A stretch of 43,078 bases of DNA from Haliscomenobacter sp. (GTDB taxonomy: Bacteria > Bacteroidota > Bacteroidia > Chitinophagales > Saprospiraceae). The DNA is taken from assembly GCF_016718685.1 (NCBI RefSeq), contig NZ_JADKCX010000045.1:1-43078 (forward strand), given 5' to 3'. The notes beneath the pieces were generated by a model, which ran no database searches, had not been told where the DNA came from, and was given only the letters and a program-made list of their open reading frames with translations. The position numbers were made by a program, and so were the translations under genes. The stretch's first letter is position 1, and each line of letters begins with the position of its first letter. Below, in pieces: positions 24,332-33,882 of the stretch.

Positions 24332-27300
24332 TTAAATCTCACTAGGAGACACGCCAAAATATTCTTTGAATGCGGTGGAGAAGTATTTGACATTGCGGAA
24401 ACCTACCCGAGTAGCCACATCAGAAATTTTGCCACGCTCCGTTTTCAACATAAGCATGGCCTGGTCCAGTCTAAAATTGCGAATGAATTCGGAGCTAGAG
24501 AGACCGGTGAGCGCATTCAGTTTACGGTGCAATTGCGAGCGACTGATGAACATTAAACGGGCCAGGTCTTCTACATTCAAGTCCTCATTTTCCAACTCAA
24601 GGGTCAATGCCTGCTGCAATCGAGCCAAAAAATCCTGGTCGAGGGCGCTTAAGGTCGCAACAGCTTCAGTAGAATGATCGGCCAGCGTGGCGAATTTTTG
24701 TTTCTTGTCCTTGGTTATTCGTTGCTGAAGCAGTCGTCGATTTTCCAGGAGGTTATCGACCCAGGCCATCAATTCCAAGGTATTAAACGGCTTTTGCAGG
24801 TAGGCATCGGCACCAAATTTGATGCTTTCCAGGCGTGTTTCCAAGGCCGTCCTGGCGGTTAGCATCAGTACGGGAATATGGCTGGTCGTGAGGTTATTTT
24901 TTAACAACTGAAGCAATTCCATTCCGTCTACCTGGGGCATCATCAAATCTGTTACCACAACATCGGGAACCTGCTCCTGCGCCATTGCAAAAGCTATTTC
25001 CCCATTTTCAGCATTGCTGACGAGGTATTTTTGAGCCAAGGTCTGGGTTAAAAACGCACGCAATTCTGCATTGTCTTCTACCACTAAAACCGAAATTTGA
25101 GCATTAGGATTCGTTTCTACCTCAAAAATTGGCAAAGTTTGCTCAACAGCGACAAGTGGTTCGGGTGGGGGTAGCTGGTGGTAGGATGAGGCAAGTTGCA
25201 GTGGAATTTTCAGGCGAAAAAGAGCACCTTGTCCGAGTTTACTTTCCACCGTGATCTGTCCCTGCATGATTTCGGCCAATTCTTTACAAAGCGCCAAACC
25301 AATTCCGGTTCCGGCCTGTCCATCAACAACAGAGTAGATCGTATAAAACCGATCAAAAATGTGCGCGATCGATTCCGGAGCGATACCTGGCCCGGTATCG
25401 CGGACTTCCATCACCAGAAATTGTTTATGCCCTTCAAGCTCTTGGCTCCAGTTTAAACTTACAGTCCCTTCTTCAGGCGTAAATTTCAAGGCGTTTGACA
25501 ACAGATTGGCGGCAATTTTTCCAAGCTTATCTGCATCAAAATATCCCATTCCCAACACCTGCTGTACTGGCCCGCTATAGAAAGTGATGCCTTTACGCTG
25601 TGCTTGGTCCGCAAATGAGTCTGCGACAGCTTGCAGGGTATCGTCGATACTCCCCCATTGGAATTCAGGATGCATAGCACCACCTTCTATTTTGGCCAGG
25701 TCTAATAATTGAGTGACCAGATAGAGTAATTTGCTGCCGCTGCGTTCGGCAATTTGTATTTTTGAAAGCCAATTTTCGGCCTTGGGATCGCTCAAGACTT
25801 GCCGCAAAGGTTCAATGATCAAGGTAATTGGGGTGCGCAGTTCATGGGTAATGTTCGCAAAAAAATTGGTTTTCAGTTGCTCCAACTCCCTGATCCGCTC
25901 TATTTCTTTTTGCTCGAAAAGCCGTTGTTGTTGCAGTCGAATCCGTTGTTTTTGCCAGCGATTCAGTTGCCATAGCCCTACAAGCAAGACCAATCCATAA
26001 AATAAGTAAGCAAAAGTAGTACGCCACCAGGGAGGTCGGATGTAAATGGACAACTGCGCCGCTGGATCAGCGGGCCAAACACCATGCGCACCACCGGAAG
26101 ACACTTCAAAAAGGTATTTTCCGGGTAGCAAGTTGCTGTAGTTGGCGGTATGGGCAGTGGTGGATTCAATCCAGTTTTTATCTGCTCCTTTTAATCGATA
26201 ACGAAACTGATTTTTAGAAGCGGATGCAAAATCCATGGCTGCAAAATCCAGGGTTATGTGGTTTTGAGTATATTTTAGAATTAAGGATTGAGTGTACTCA
26301 ATGTTTTTGGACAAAATCTCCTCTCCCGCCGCTATTTGCTTATTGTTGACTTTTAACCCGGTAATAAATACTTTAGGTGGTTGTGCATTGGGGGCAATTT
26401 TCTCTGGTACAAATGCAGTGATGCCATTGACGCCACCAAAAAACAAACGGTCATCAAAACCTTTGGCAAAACTGATGGTGTTGAACTCATTGTCTTGCAG
26501 GCCATCGGCTACCGAATAGTTTTCAAAGTGCTTGTTTTCTGGTGTAAATTTGGACAGGCCAGAGTTCGTACTCAACCATAAATGCCCCCTGGAATCGGAA
26601 AGGATGCCATACACAACATCATCGGGCAGGCCATTTTTCATGGTAAAGTGTTGACAATTGCCCGTCTTTTTGTCCAATAAATTTAGCCCTCCACCTTTGG
26701 TACCTACCCATAAAAATCGCTTGGGGTTGCGCGGATCATCGTGCACCGAAAGAATAAAATTGTTATTGAGTCCCTCACGGTTAGTTGGATCGTTCTTGAA
26801 GAGGGTGAAATCCATTTTGTTCGCTTTGTTCAAAATGCCACGCAGCAACCCGTGTGGGGTTCCAATCCAATAATGACCATTGGCATCCTCCATCAAGGCA
26901 TGTCCAATTTCTTTTGCCCCTGTATACTGAGAAAAATCGTAACTGGAAAATTTATTGCTGGACAAATCCAATCTTGTCAACTGGCTCTCTCGTCCATATA
27001 CCCAGATGTCTCCATGTCGATCTTCCATTAATTGGCTGAACATTCCGATGAGAATCGGGGTACGAAATTGTTGAGTAGCGCCGGTTTTTTCGTTTTTCCG
27101 GATCAGGACACCCCCTTCGGACGGAGCAGTACGTTTTTCTCCCAAAAACCAAAATGAGCCATCTTGTGCATGCAATAGATCGTGGTGAAAGAGGGTCAAA
27201 TCGGCAATAAAGGGTTGGGCAATTTGGTTTTTTTGTTCGTCTAACAATTTGATATTGGAAAAATTATCCCAAATCCAAAGCCGCCCATTACGGTCTGGGC

Positions 27301-28417
27301 AGAGCCGTCGGGTACTGATTCCGGGTAAAAAATGCTGAAAAAATTGGTTGACCAGATTGTATTTGCGCACTCCATACCCATTGGTGCCAATCCAGATCAA
27401 TCCATTGCGGTCACAATGAATTTTGGTAGAACCCATCACGCCAACTTCCGTAAATGCGCAGAAAATTTGAGGTTGAACAGGAGTATTCTTTTCTAAATCA
27501 TGACGGGCAAACCGAAAAACCTGTTTTCTCCGACCTATGTACAAATTGCCTTGTTGGTCAAAAGCCAGATAGGTGGTATATTGATTGGCGGTTTCTGGAA
27601 AGGGGAAAATGTCCATTTTTTCACCCCGAAAACGAATGACACGACTGCCTTGACCCAACCACACAGCGCCATCAGGGCCCTTGGCAAAATAGTTGGTTTC
27701 GGTGGGCGAGGGAAATCGATGGGGTTCAAGGGTGGGCAGGATGATTTTTTTCCTCGTTTTAGTATTGAACTGATAAGCCCTACGTAGGCTGCCGACCCAA
27801 AGTGTGCCGTCATCTGTACAGATTACACTTTCATAAACATTTGCTTCAGGAGCATTTTGAGCAGGGGCTTCCCAAAAAAATTGCTCAACTCGGGCTATTC
27901 CACGCAAGCTCGCGGAGTCTCTAGGCCAATAATCGGGTATTTTTACGCTGGTCAGGCCATTGCGGGTGGCTACCCAAATTGTACCATCCGGGGCTTCCGT
28001 CAATGCCGCAACCCGGCCATGAGAAAGTCCACGAGGCCCCGCTTTGAGGTGAAAAAATTTACCCGACCTGGGTTCGTACACATCCAAGCCATTGTTCTCT
28101 GTGCCAATCCAAATCCTCCCTCTTTTGTCTTCCAACAGCGCCTGAACGGTATTGTCTGAAATGGAAAAAGGGTCAAAAGGGTCGTTTTTCAACACCTTAA
28201 ATGTGTAGCCATCATAACGATTTAAGCCACCACGGGTGCCAAACCAGATAAACCCATTGCGATCCTGTAAGATATCATAAATCATCCCTTGGGATAAACC
28301 CTGGGCACTGTTCAACACCTCAAGTTGAACGTTTTGGGCATGGCTGGCGAGAAGAAGGAGCCAGCAAAAGATAAAAATGAAACTTACCTTATTCAGGTAT
28401 TTGTGAACCGCAATCAT
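24332..28417 (-). CDS. hybrid two-component system regulator (periplasmic propeller sensor, histidine kinase, receiver, AraC output)
   Basis: This 1361-residue protein combines a whole signalling pathway. After a signal peptide/anchor (residues about 8-27) come two-component propeller repeats (QDRNGFIWFGTRGGLNRYDG and many similar) to about residue 640. A Y_Y_Y domain (FRYRLKGADKNWIESTTAHT) and a membrane helix near 785-805 follow. The kinase has FANITHELRTP with His858 and N-box NLLSNALKF near 971, plus DTGPGI and GTGIGLAL. The receiver (about 1108-1223) has Asp1157 in TDLMMP. An AraC HTH fills about 1276-1361 (SDVATRVGFRNVKYFSTAFK). Such regulators in Bacteroidota typically sense polysaccharide breakdown products. 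No SusCD pair is adjacent; locus A is directly downstream but separated by a terminator. The frame is intact. Confidence 0.95.
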   Translation of the reverse strand: MIAVHKYLNKVSFIFIFCWLLLLASHAQNVQLEVLNSAQGLSQGMIYDILQDRNGFIWFGTRGGLNRYDGYTFKVLKNDPFDPFSISDNTVQALLEDKRGRIWIGTENNGLDVYEPRSGKFFHLKAGPRGLSHGRVAALTEAPDGTIWVATRNGLTSVKIPDYWPRDSASLRGIARVEQFFWEAPAQNAPEANVYESVICTDDGTLWVGSLRRAYQFNTKTRKKIILPTLEPHRFPSPTETNYFAKGPDGAVWLGQGSRVIRFRGEKMDIFPFPETANQYTTYLAFDQQGNLYIGRRKQVFRFARHDLEKNTPVQPQIFCAFTEVGVMGSTKIHCDRNGLIWIGTNGYGVRKYNLVNQFFQHFLPGISTRRLCPDRNGRLWIWDNFSNIKLLDEQKNQIAQPFIADLTLFHHDLLHAQDGSFWFLGEKRTAPSEGGVLIRKNEKTGATQQFRTPILIGMFSQLMEDRHGDIWVYGRESQLTRLDLSSNKFSSYDFSQYTGAKEIGHALMEDANGHYWIGTPHGLLRGILNKANKMDFTLFKNDPTNREGLNNNFILSVHDDPRNPKRFLWVGTKGGGLNLLDKKTGNCQHFTMKNGLPDDVVYGILSDSRGHLWLSTNSGLSKFTPENKHFENYSVADGLQDNEFNTISFAKGFDDRLFFGGVNGITAFVPEKIAPNAQPPKVFITGLKVNNKQIAAGEEILSKNIEYTQSLILKYTQNHITLDFAAMDFASASKNQFRYRLKGADKNWIESTTAHTANYSNLLPGKYLFEVSSGGAHGVWPADPAAQLSIYIRPPWWRTTFAYLFYGLVLLVGLWQLNRWQKQRIRLQQQRLFEQKEIERIRELEQLKTNFFANITHELRTPITLIIEPLRQVLSDPKAENWLSKIQIAERSGSKLLYLVTQLLDLAKIEGGAMHPEFQWGSIDDTLQAVADSFADQAQRKGITFYSGPVQQVLGMGYFDADKLGKIAANLLSNALKFTPEEGTVSLNWSQELEGHKQFLVMEVRDTGPGIAPESIAHIFDRFYTIYSVVDGQAGTGIGLALCKELAEIMQGQITVESKLGQGALFRLKIPLQLASSYHQLPPPEPLVAVEQTLPIFEVETNPNAQISVLVVEDNAELRAFLTQTLAQKYLVSNAENGEIAFAMAQEQVPDVVVTDLMMPQVDGMELLQLLKNNLTTSHIPVLMLTARTALETRLESIKFGADAYLQKPFNTLELMAWVDNLLENRRLLQQRITKDKKQKFATLADHSTEAVATLSALDQDFLARLQQALTLELENEDLNVEDLARLMFISRSQLHRKLNALTGLSSSEFIRNFRLDQAMLMLKTERGKISDVATRVGFRNVKYFSTAFKEYFGVSPSEI

Positions 28418-28969
28418 AGGTCACAAATGTAGTTTTTTCTAATCAATTTATCGGGGAAAGAAAATAAGGTGGGTACTGAATAAGTACCCACCTTAACAAC
28501 GTTGTAATAATAAGGAGGAGTCAAAGTCTGATTCAGACTAGGGTCACATTATTATTATTAAATTAATATGGGCTGTAACTTTAGGTGGGTTAAATTAGTG
28601 TTCAATGATTAGGTCCAATAAGATCCACATTGATGGTACTTTTGCTAAAAGCACCGTTGGTGTTGCAAGACAGATTACAGAATGTTCTCATATACTACAG
28701 TATTTCGTTACAGCTTTGTGTGTCATTTCACACAAGAAAAAATAAGGGGAGCAAAAGAATATTGAATTAAACCTAAATGAATGGATTTTACAGACAGGAA
28801 GTAGTGGATTGTGTAGGGATAGGATTCTATTTAATAAGATTTTTTCTATTATGAGCAAAGTTAAGCAAATTACTGGAATTGCGTACGGACAATATTCTGG
28901 TTTTGGATACCCCGTCAATGCACTCAAAATCCACTTTGGGGCTTCTTACCCCGGTACTCAAAGAAGCTG
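28418..28969. other. 552-base gene-free region with several stem-loops
   Basis: No supported gene lies between the hybrid regulator and the TPR-like gene, both on the minus strand. Stem-loops occur at 28466-28494 (12 bp), 28635-28655 (9 bp, fully paired only on the minus strand because of one G-U) and 28716-28735 (7 bp). ACAACGTTGT at 28496-28505 is a palindrome. CAAATGTA at 28424-28431 reads TACATTTG on the minus strand, a -7-like element very close to the regulator ATG. Confidence 0.5.
28466..28494 (-). terminator. strong hairpin 49 bases upstream of the hybrid regulator start
   Basis: AAGGTGGGTACT and AGTACCCACCTT form a perfect 12-bp stem around the loop GAATA. On the minus strand it is followed by ATTTTCTTTC. 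It may end the upstream TPR-like transcript or act as an attenuator in the regulator leader. Confidence 0.5.
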
Positions 28970-30517
28970 TTACTTTCTGCTTTTTGACCTCAATCGCTCT
29001 CCTTGCCACAACTCCATCAATTCCAATACAAAGCTCCACAATGTTTCATAGGGCAGAATTTCAACTTCCAAGGTTTGTTTAGACAAGGCAATTGGTGTAG
29101 CACAAAGCAGTTGAAAATCAGCTTGAGTGCGTTGTAAGATCTCCGTTTTATCAAACTGTGCTTTGGGGATTGCTAAAAAAAGCTTGAATAAATAGTTGCT
29201 CCGTTTTAAACCTTCATTCCGAAGGTAACGAATGCGGTATTTATCGATGGCTTCCGCACGCGCTTGCAGTTTGCCATGGTCTTTATCAATGAGATAAAAG
29301 AGCATTTCCAGGATCAGGATATGGAGATTTAACCCTTGTTTATCTTTAGAGTAAAGGGGCATTTCATTTAAAAACTTGGATAATTTGAATTTATCCGGGG
29401 TTGGAGTACCATTGGTCGTGGGCCTCAACTTGTTCATTTTTTTCAGGGCTGACAAATATGCATCCGCTATTCTCCAGCTTTCCTTGATGTGGTCAGGTAA
29501 ATTTTTATAGTTCTCACTACTCAATACAGATTGGAGCAGTATACTCCCCTGGTCGTATTCTCCCTGGTGCAAATGAACAATGAGGATAAGTTCCTGGGCT
29601 TTATACCAATTGAAATGTCCTTTACTTACATGTTGGATACATTGATCCAGCGTTTGAATGGCTTCAGGGAATTGGTGTAGTTGGGCTTGACAGACGGCTT
29701 TTTGATAATTGAATACTTGCAGTGGCACTGCAGCAACGTATTCTTTTTCGTTAAAGAATGCAATAGCCCGGTTGCAAACATCCAGGATTCTGGGTTGATC
29801 ATTCACACTGGAATGAATGTAGGACTCGATCAAGCGACCATACAAGTGCAGGTGATAAGTGTTGTAGGTTTGCAAGGCCTCTTCCAGCGCAGCATGATAG
29901 CCCTTTGCTTTGGTTTGAAAATCTGCTTTGCTCGCTTTGCTGTGAATGGTACCAATACTCAGATCGATGTAGTACTCTTCGGCCCTGTTTTCCAGTATCC
30001 AGATGGTCTCGTTTTCTTTCAACTCCTGATTGTACAGTTCGTATTTGCTATAGTCACCATCAATAGTGCCATGATATAATCGCAGGGAGTGGCAGATGTC
30101 TACCGTCAACTCAGTAAACTCATATTTACGGGTAATTTTCAATAGTTTGGTGGCTATGTTTAGTGCCACACCATAAGCATTTTTGCCAAATAAAATCTTA
30201 GCAGCTGCCCAATCTTTGTAACATTCATAATAGGCTTTTTGCCGATCAGTATAGGAAGCCAGTTTAACATCAATCAGAAAAAGAGCATTGATCAATCGAT
30301 CTTTAAGGTTCTTTTTCAATTTTTTATACATCGGGCTCTGCTTGTTGGCCTGATAAAGTGCCTGAGCTGCAGCGTCATCATCAAGGAATTGCCCATCTAC
30401 AATCTTGTCATAAAATATGGATAATTTGGACTTGCCGTTGTGACCATCACCAATCAATTCGATGCTTCTCAACTTGGGACGGGTTACAATTTGCACGAGA
30501 TCAATGAGGTCTTTCAT
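28970..30517 (-). CDS. TPR-like helical protein of unknown function (515 aa)
   Basis: I do not recognise a named family. The protein starts MKDLIDLVQIVTRPKLRSIE, has no signal peptide and no membrane helix, and is helical throughout. Repeats with TPR character are visible, for example VPLQVFNYQKAVCQAQLHQF followed by PEAIQTLDQCIQHV, and QELILIVHLHQGEYDQGSIL. The early part (KLSIFYDKIVDGQFLDDDAA) and the Lys/Arg-rich end (GERLRSKSRK) are distinctive. It is likely a cytoplasmic scaffold or regulator. It lies 324 bases downstream of the small Cys-containing protein gene on the same strand. I think similar proteins occur in several copies in Saprospiraceae genomes, but this is memory, not a search. 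Confidence 0.75.
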   Translation of the reverse strand: MKDLIDLVQIVTRPKLRSIELIGDGHNGKSKLSIFYDKIVDGQFLDDDAAAQALYQANKQSPMYKKLKKNLKDRLINALFLIDVKLASYTDRQKAYYECYKDWAAAKILFGKNAYGVALNIATKLLKITRKYEFTELTVDICHSLRLYHGTIDGDYSKYELYNQELKENETIWILENRAEEYYIDLSIGTIHSKASKADFQTKAKGYHAALEEALQTYNTYHLHLYGRLIESYIHSSVNDQPRILDVCNRAIAFFNEKEYVAAVPLQVFNYQKAVCQAQLHQFPEAIQTLDQCIQHVSKGHFNWYKAQELILIVHLHQGEYDQGSILLQSVLSSENYKNLPDHIKESWRIADAYLSALKKMNKLRPTTNGTPTPDKFKLSKFLNEMPLYSKDKQGLNLHILILEMLFYLIDKDHGKLQARAEAIDKYRIRYLRNEGLKRSNYLFKLFLAIPKAQFDKTEILQRTQADFQLLCATPIALSKQTLEVEILPYETLWSFVLELMELWQGERLRSKSRK

Positions 30518-30841
30518 GTATTTTCAGTGATTACAGTGTTAATTAAGTTCACATCAATCCTTTACATCAACCTAAGGATTGTCCTCGTACACAAAGATGC
30601 AGAAAATTCGATAAACTTGTATTTAGTCACTAATACATTTAAATTTACTTACTTTGTCAGGACTCCACAAGAATGCAACTTGCAGGAAGAGTTGAACAAC
30701 CAAAAAAAAGAACCAATAATATTCTGGCAAAATCGCCTGATTTTTTACAATTCCTTTTATTAGCGAGAAGCGAGCGCATGATGATTTATTCGCAAGGTGC
30801 TTGGCAAGCATAAAAAAGAAAGAAGGGGGGACAAAATAACT
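30518..30841. other. AT-rich intergenic region
   Basis: This 324-base region separates two minus-strand genes. It should hold the promoter of the TPR-like gene, but I see no TAnnTTTG element with correct spacing. TGCTTGGCAAGCA near 30798-30811 is a short palindrome. Nothing else was supported. Confidence 0.5.
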
Positions 30842-31267
30842 TCAAGAGGGATTGTAAAGGAGCCTTAAAGGTAGTTTAAGCCAAATAAAGCCACTTTTGC
30901 GCAGGATGGGGTATTCACCTACTGGAACAAAAACGGATGGGCACTCGAATTTACGACTCAACCAGGTGGGCAGTACAAAATTTTCATCCATAGCAAAATA
31001 CGCATTGATAAAATGCTGCTGGATCAATCGTTCCGTACACGCTGCTTCGGGAAAAGATAGTTGTAATTCCTCATCCAATACAGCAAGGCGAGTCAATACC
31101 ATTTCGCAAGCAATATTTAGCCGTCTTGCACCATGGATAGTATAAATCTTACAAATGCCCGGCCCTGAACAATCACGGCTGGGGGTACCAAAAATCACTT
31201 GGCTGTCGATGATCTTAGGCCTTTTTTGGACAGCAAAATGGGAATTGCTGTAGAAAGGAAGTAACAT
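30842..31267 (-). CDS. small conserved protein with a Cys motif (141 aa), function unknown
   Basis: The product starts MLLPFYSNSHFAVQKRPKII and contains IFGTPSRDCSGPGICKIYTI with two Cys in a C-x5-C arrangement, then further single Cys residues (IACEM, EAACTE, FECPS). No signal peptide or membrane helix is seen. I do not recognise a named family, although the GTPSRDCSGPGIC block looks conserved and could be metal-binding. The ATG at 31267 is the only early start. TAGCTTTG on the minus strand (31343-31336) matches a -7 element about 70 bases upstream, without a good -33 partner. It sits between locus B and the TPR-like gene on the same strand. Confidence 0.7.
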   Translation of the reverse strand: MLLPFYSNSHFAVQKRPKIIDSQVIFGTPSRDCSGPGICKIYTIHGARRLNIACEMVLTRLAVLDEELQLSFPEAACTERLIQQHFINAYFAMDENFVLPTWLSRKFECPSVFVPVGEYPILRKSGFIWLKLPLRLLYNPS

Positions 31268-31464
31268 GTGTCCTCATTTAGAATATTAGGAATCAAAACA
31301 GTTGATCACCTATCAATGGCCTGGAAATAATGATACAAAGCTAAACTTTTGTTGTGATATTTTATGGACACTTAGCCGGAAATTCCATACTCCATTTGGT
31401 GTATTTTTGGGGTTATTTTCTTTAAAAGGTTTCTGAAAATCAAAACTATACACCTCATTAAATC

Positions 31465-31495
31465 AAAAAGAGCTCCCCGAACAAACGGAGAGCCC
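31465..31495 (-). terminator. intrinsic terminator downstream of locus B
   Basis: In minus-strand RNA, GGGCTCTCCG pairs with CGGGGAGCTC over 10 bp including two G-U pairs (loop TTTGTT), followed by TTTTTGATTT. On the plus strand the G-U positions become A-C mismatches, so the signal is directional and fits termination of locus B. Confidence 0.7.
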
Positions 31496-31540
31496 TGTAA
31501 AGTGCTAATAACTTAATCTAGTAAAAAGGGAGTACAAGAA

Positions 31541-31565
31541 GTCGGGAGGAATTTCACCTCCCGAC
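31541..31565 (-). terminator. hairpin directly after locus B stop
   Basis: GTCGGGAGG and CCTCCCGAC form a perfect 9-bp stem with the 7-base loop AATTTCA, 29 bases after the locus B stop. On the minus strand it is followed by TTCTTG, a weak T-run. It probably acts together with the stronger terminator at 31465-31495. Confidence 0.6.
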
Positions 31566-31594
31566 AATAGTTAAATTCTCATGAAAAAATCTAC

Positions 31595-32917
31595 TTACTT
31601 GTTCAACAACACCATTTTCTTGGTGTCGGTAAAATCATTGGTCTGTAAGGTGTAGTACATCACCCCGCTGGCCCGCAGTTGCTCCTGTTTGAGGATCACC
31701 TGGTTGTTGCCTTTGGTGTAATTGCCTTCCACCTGGTAGATCAAAGCGCCTTTTACATCACGGATGGTCAACTTTGCCTTGGTTGCCTGGGGCAAGTAGA
31801 AACCAATCGACGTTTCGTCTGCAAAGGGGTTCGGTGTGTTTTGGCGCAGAACGGCACGATCATCGATCGCGACATGGCCAAAGCTCAACCTGACACCCAT
31901 TACTTCGTCGTTCTGATTGTACGCTTCCTCGTGGGTCATCCGGCTGTTGATGTCCAACACCTTGCTGAGCAAAGTCGTGGCATTCGCTTTCAGTTTCAGT
32001 GTGAACAACACCGCGTCATCTGCCAGTGAACTTGTGCGATGGAAAGAAGTGGTGATGGTGCCTTCTTTTTGGAACAACCCAAAGTGTTCGGCTTTCATTA
32101 CTCCGTATTCCAATCCCAGGATTTCAGCACGATCTCCAACTTGCAGCGTAAACTGGAAGCCTTGGAGCTGTGACAAATCTTGGGCACGAATAGCCACCGT
32201 ATAGGTCTGACCAGCGTTGAGCTGTTGTTCCTCGGTGCTCAAAATCATGTCCTTGCCTCCCCGGATTTCGGTAGCTACTGCTCCAGTGGCGCTGGCATTG
32301 CCATTGACGTCGCCCATTTTGATGGCGATGAAATCGGCTTTTACCTTGCCTGCCAGGTCGTTGATGTTCACCACTTCGGGGAACACTTCAGACCATGGAT
32401 TGGTGCCTTCCGCAAACTTGTAGGTCGCGTCCACAAACTTCCAACTCGGTACATTGCTAAACTTGGTATCAATGTTGAGGATCAACTTGCGAATCTGGAT
32501 CATGTCGATGGTCGAGATCGACTTGGAGTTGTTCACATCCGCCGCAATCATCCGGTAAGGATTGTCCAGGGCTTTCACACCCAGAATGTGCTTCTGGATT
32601 TGTACCAAGTCGAAGGTCGATACCCCATTGAGGTGATCTTTGTCCAGTTGAGCCGCCACAGTATAGTCCTTATCCTTGATCAGGTTGTTGAACACGTAGG
32701 CACCATTTGCACTGGTATTTTGGTTCATTTGGGCACCGCCACTCATTTCGATCTCGACACCCAAAACTGGTTCGAGATCATCTGTAGTGATCAAACCACT
32801 GATTTCACCTGCAGCAGGATTGACTGGCGTACACACCTTGCGGTTGTCCTGTACTTCGATGAAAGTGACACAGAAGTCGTCGTTGCCTTGCTCATCCCAT
32901 GCGTGCAATTCAACCAA
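31595..32917 (-). CDS. locus B fragment 7: dockerin-like, cohesin-like and T9SS type A sorting domains (440 aa)
   Basis: The frame runs from MVELHAWDEQGNDDFCVTFI through a carboxypeptidase-regulatory-like segment (ISGLITTDDLEPVLGVEIEM) and a dockerin-like pair (GVSTFDLVQIQKHIL, DVNNSKSISTIDMIQIRKLI). A cohesin-like domain (YTVAIRAQDLSQLQGFQFTL) follows. The sorting domain has LRQNTPNPFADETSIGFYLP and a final KKMVLLNK. The opening Met is internal to the giant protein. Confidence 0.82.
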   Translation of the reverse strand: MVELHAWDEQGNDDFCVTFIEVQDNRKVCTPVNPAAGEISGLITTDDLEPVLGVEIEMSGGAQMNQNTSANGAYVFNNLIKDKDYTVAAQLDKDHLNGVSTFDLVQIQKHILGVKALDNPYRMIAADVNNSKSISTIDMIQIRKLILNIDTKFSNVPSWKFVDATYKFAEGTNPWSEVFPEVVNINDLAGKVKADFIAIKMGDVNGNASATGAVATEIRGGKDMILSTEEQQLNAGQTYTVAIRAQDLSQLQGFQFTLQVGDRAEILGLEYGVMKAEHFGLFQKEGTITTSFHRTSSLADDAVLFTLKLKANATTLLSKVLDINSRMTHEEAYNQNDEVMGVRLSFGHVAIDDRAVLRQNTPNPFADETSIGFYLPQATKAKLTIRDVKGALIYQVEGNYTKGNNQVILKQEQLRASGVMYYTLQTNDFTDTKKMVLLNK

Positions 32918-33882
32918 TACTGGTGCACCAATGTCATCACAATCCAGATCGATACCGGTTTGGTGGCAATCACTGGCTCACCAACGCGGTTGATCGAGTA
33001 CTTGGTCACCAGTTTCAGGCCATCCTTGGTTTCTGTACCCTGACCGTTGCAATCGTAAATCTTCGATGCTACAAAGTCAGAAGCCCATACCGCCATCATA
33101 CCACCGCCATTGCCGTCGGGCATCAGTTCGGTGCTCAAACCATTGATACAAATTGGTGCAGGGCCTTTGCAATCTGCCACCACAAATGGAATCCGGGTTG
33201 CTTTGCTCAGGTTACCACACTCATCGCGGCCCACCACCATCAGATCATGGGTACCTACCGGCAGGCCCTGTAACCGTGATCTCGAATTGACCATTGCCCA
33301 AATCTTTGGTTGTCCAGTTTGGCCTGGGAACAGGATCATCTTGCTGGCATCGGTCGTTTGACCTGGTGCAATCATCAAGAACTGAGTTTCCAAAGTCACT
33401 TCATTGGAACAGTTGTCCGTACCCTTAACCGTGATGTCCATGTCTGCCAAACAATCAGCTCCTTCGCGGATGCAGAATGTATCTCTCAGACCAGTTACCA
33501 CTGGTGCAGTGTTGTCGTATACCTTGATGATCTGGGTATACATGAAACCATGGATCAGATCTTCGGCAGGAGCACGATATTCTCCACTTGGTACTGGAGT
33601 TGAAGGCTGCGTAAGAACAGGGAAATTACCGTCCCAAGGCTTACAATCCACTGGCATCGAGCCGTTCACCAACAAGTCACGCTTGGCACCTGTGCTTCCA
33701 GTAATGTCACCATTGGCCAAACGAGTGCTGTTTCCTACAATTGCGTCAGAAGAAATCCAGAATTCTTCATAACCATCATCATCAAATTCGTATTCAGAAC
33801 TATTTGCATCAAACTCCCAAGTCTGGTTGCTCAGCGTTCCACCAGATAAGAACTGGCGTCTGACGAGGGTCAGTCCCTTCAT
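32791..33882 (-). CDS. locus B fragment 6
   Basis: Residues from FDANSSEYEFDDDGYEEFWI through VYDNTAPVVTGLRDTFCIRE and GPAPICINGLSTELMPDGNG to YSINRVGEPVIAT are true sequence. The last 60 or so residues after ATKP are out of frame because of the missing base at 32962/32963. It carries an HYR-like module. Confidence 0.7.
   Translation of the reverse strand: MKGLTLVRRQFLSGGTLSNQTWEFDANSSEYEFDDDGYEEFWISSDAIVGNSTRLANGDITGSTGAKRDLLVNGSMPVDCKPWDGNFPVLTQPSTPVPSGEYRAPAEDLIHGFMYTQIIKVYDNTAPVVTGLRDTFCIREGADCLADMDITVKGTDNCSNEVTLETQFLMIAPGQTTDASKMILFPGQTGQPKIWAMVNSRSRLQGLPVGTHDLMVVGRDECGNLSKATRIPFVVADCKGPAPICINGLSTELMPDGNGGGMMAVWASDFVASKIYDCNGQGTETKDGLKLVTKYSINRVGEPVIATKPVSIWIVMTLVHQYWLNCTHGMSKATTTSVSLSSKYRTTARCVRQSILLQVKSVV

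Larger units (their letters stand above)
31268..31594. other. intergenic region downstream of locus B with two terminator-like hairpins
   Basis: This 327-base stretch has no gene. It carries two minus-directed hairpins (listed separately) after the locus B stop and a possible -7 element (31336-31343) for the small Cys protein. Confidence 0.6.

Noticed and set aside
28688..28927. 79-residue open frame on the minus strand in the gap before the TPR-like gene
   Set aside because: Composition is unlike neighbours, it overlaps no conserved pattern and looks like chance in AT-rich DNA.
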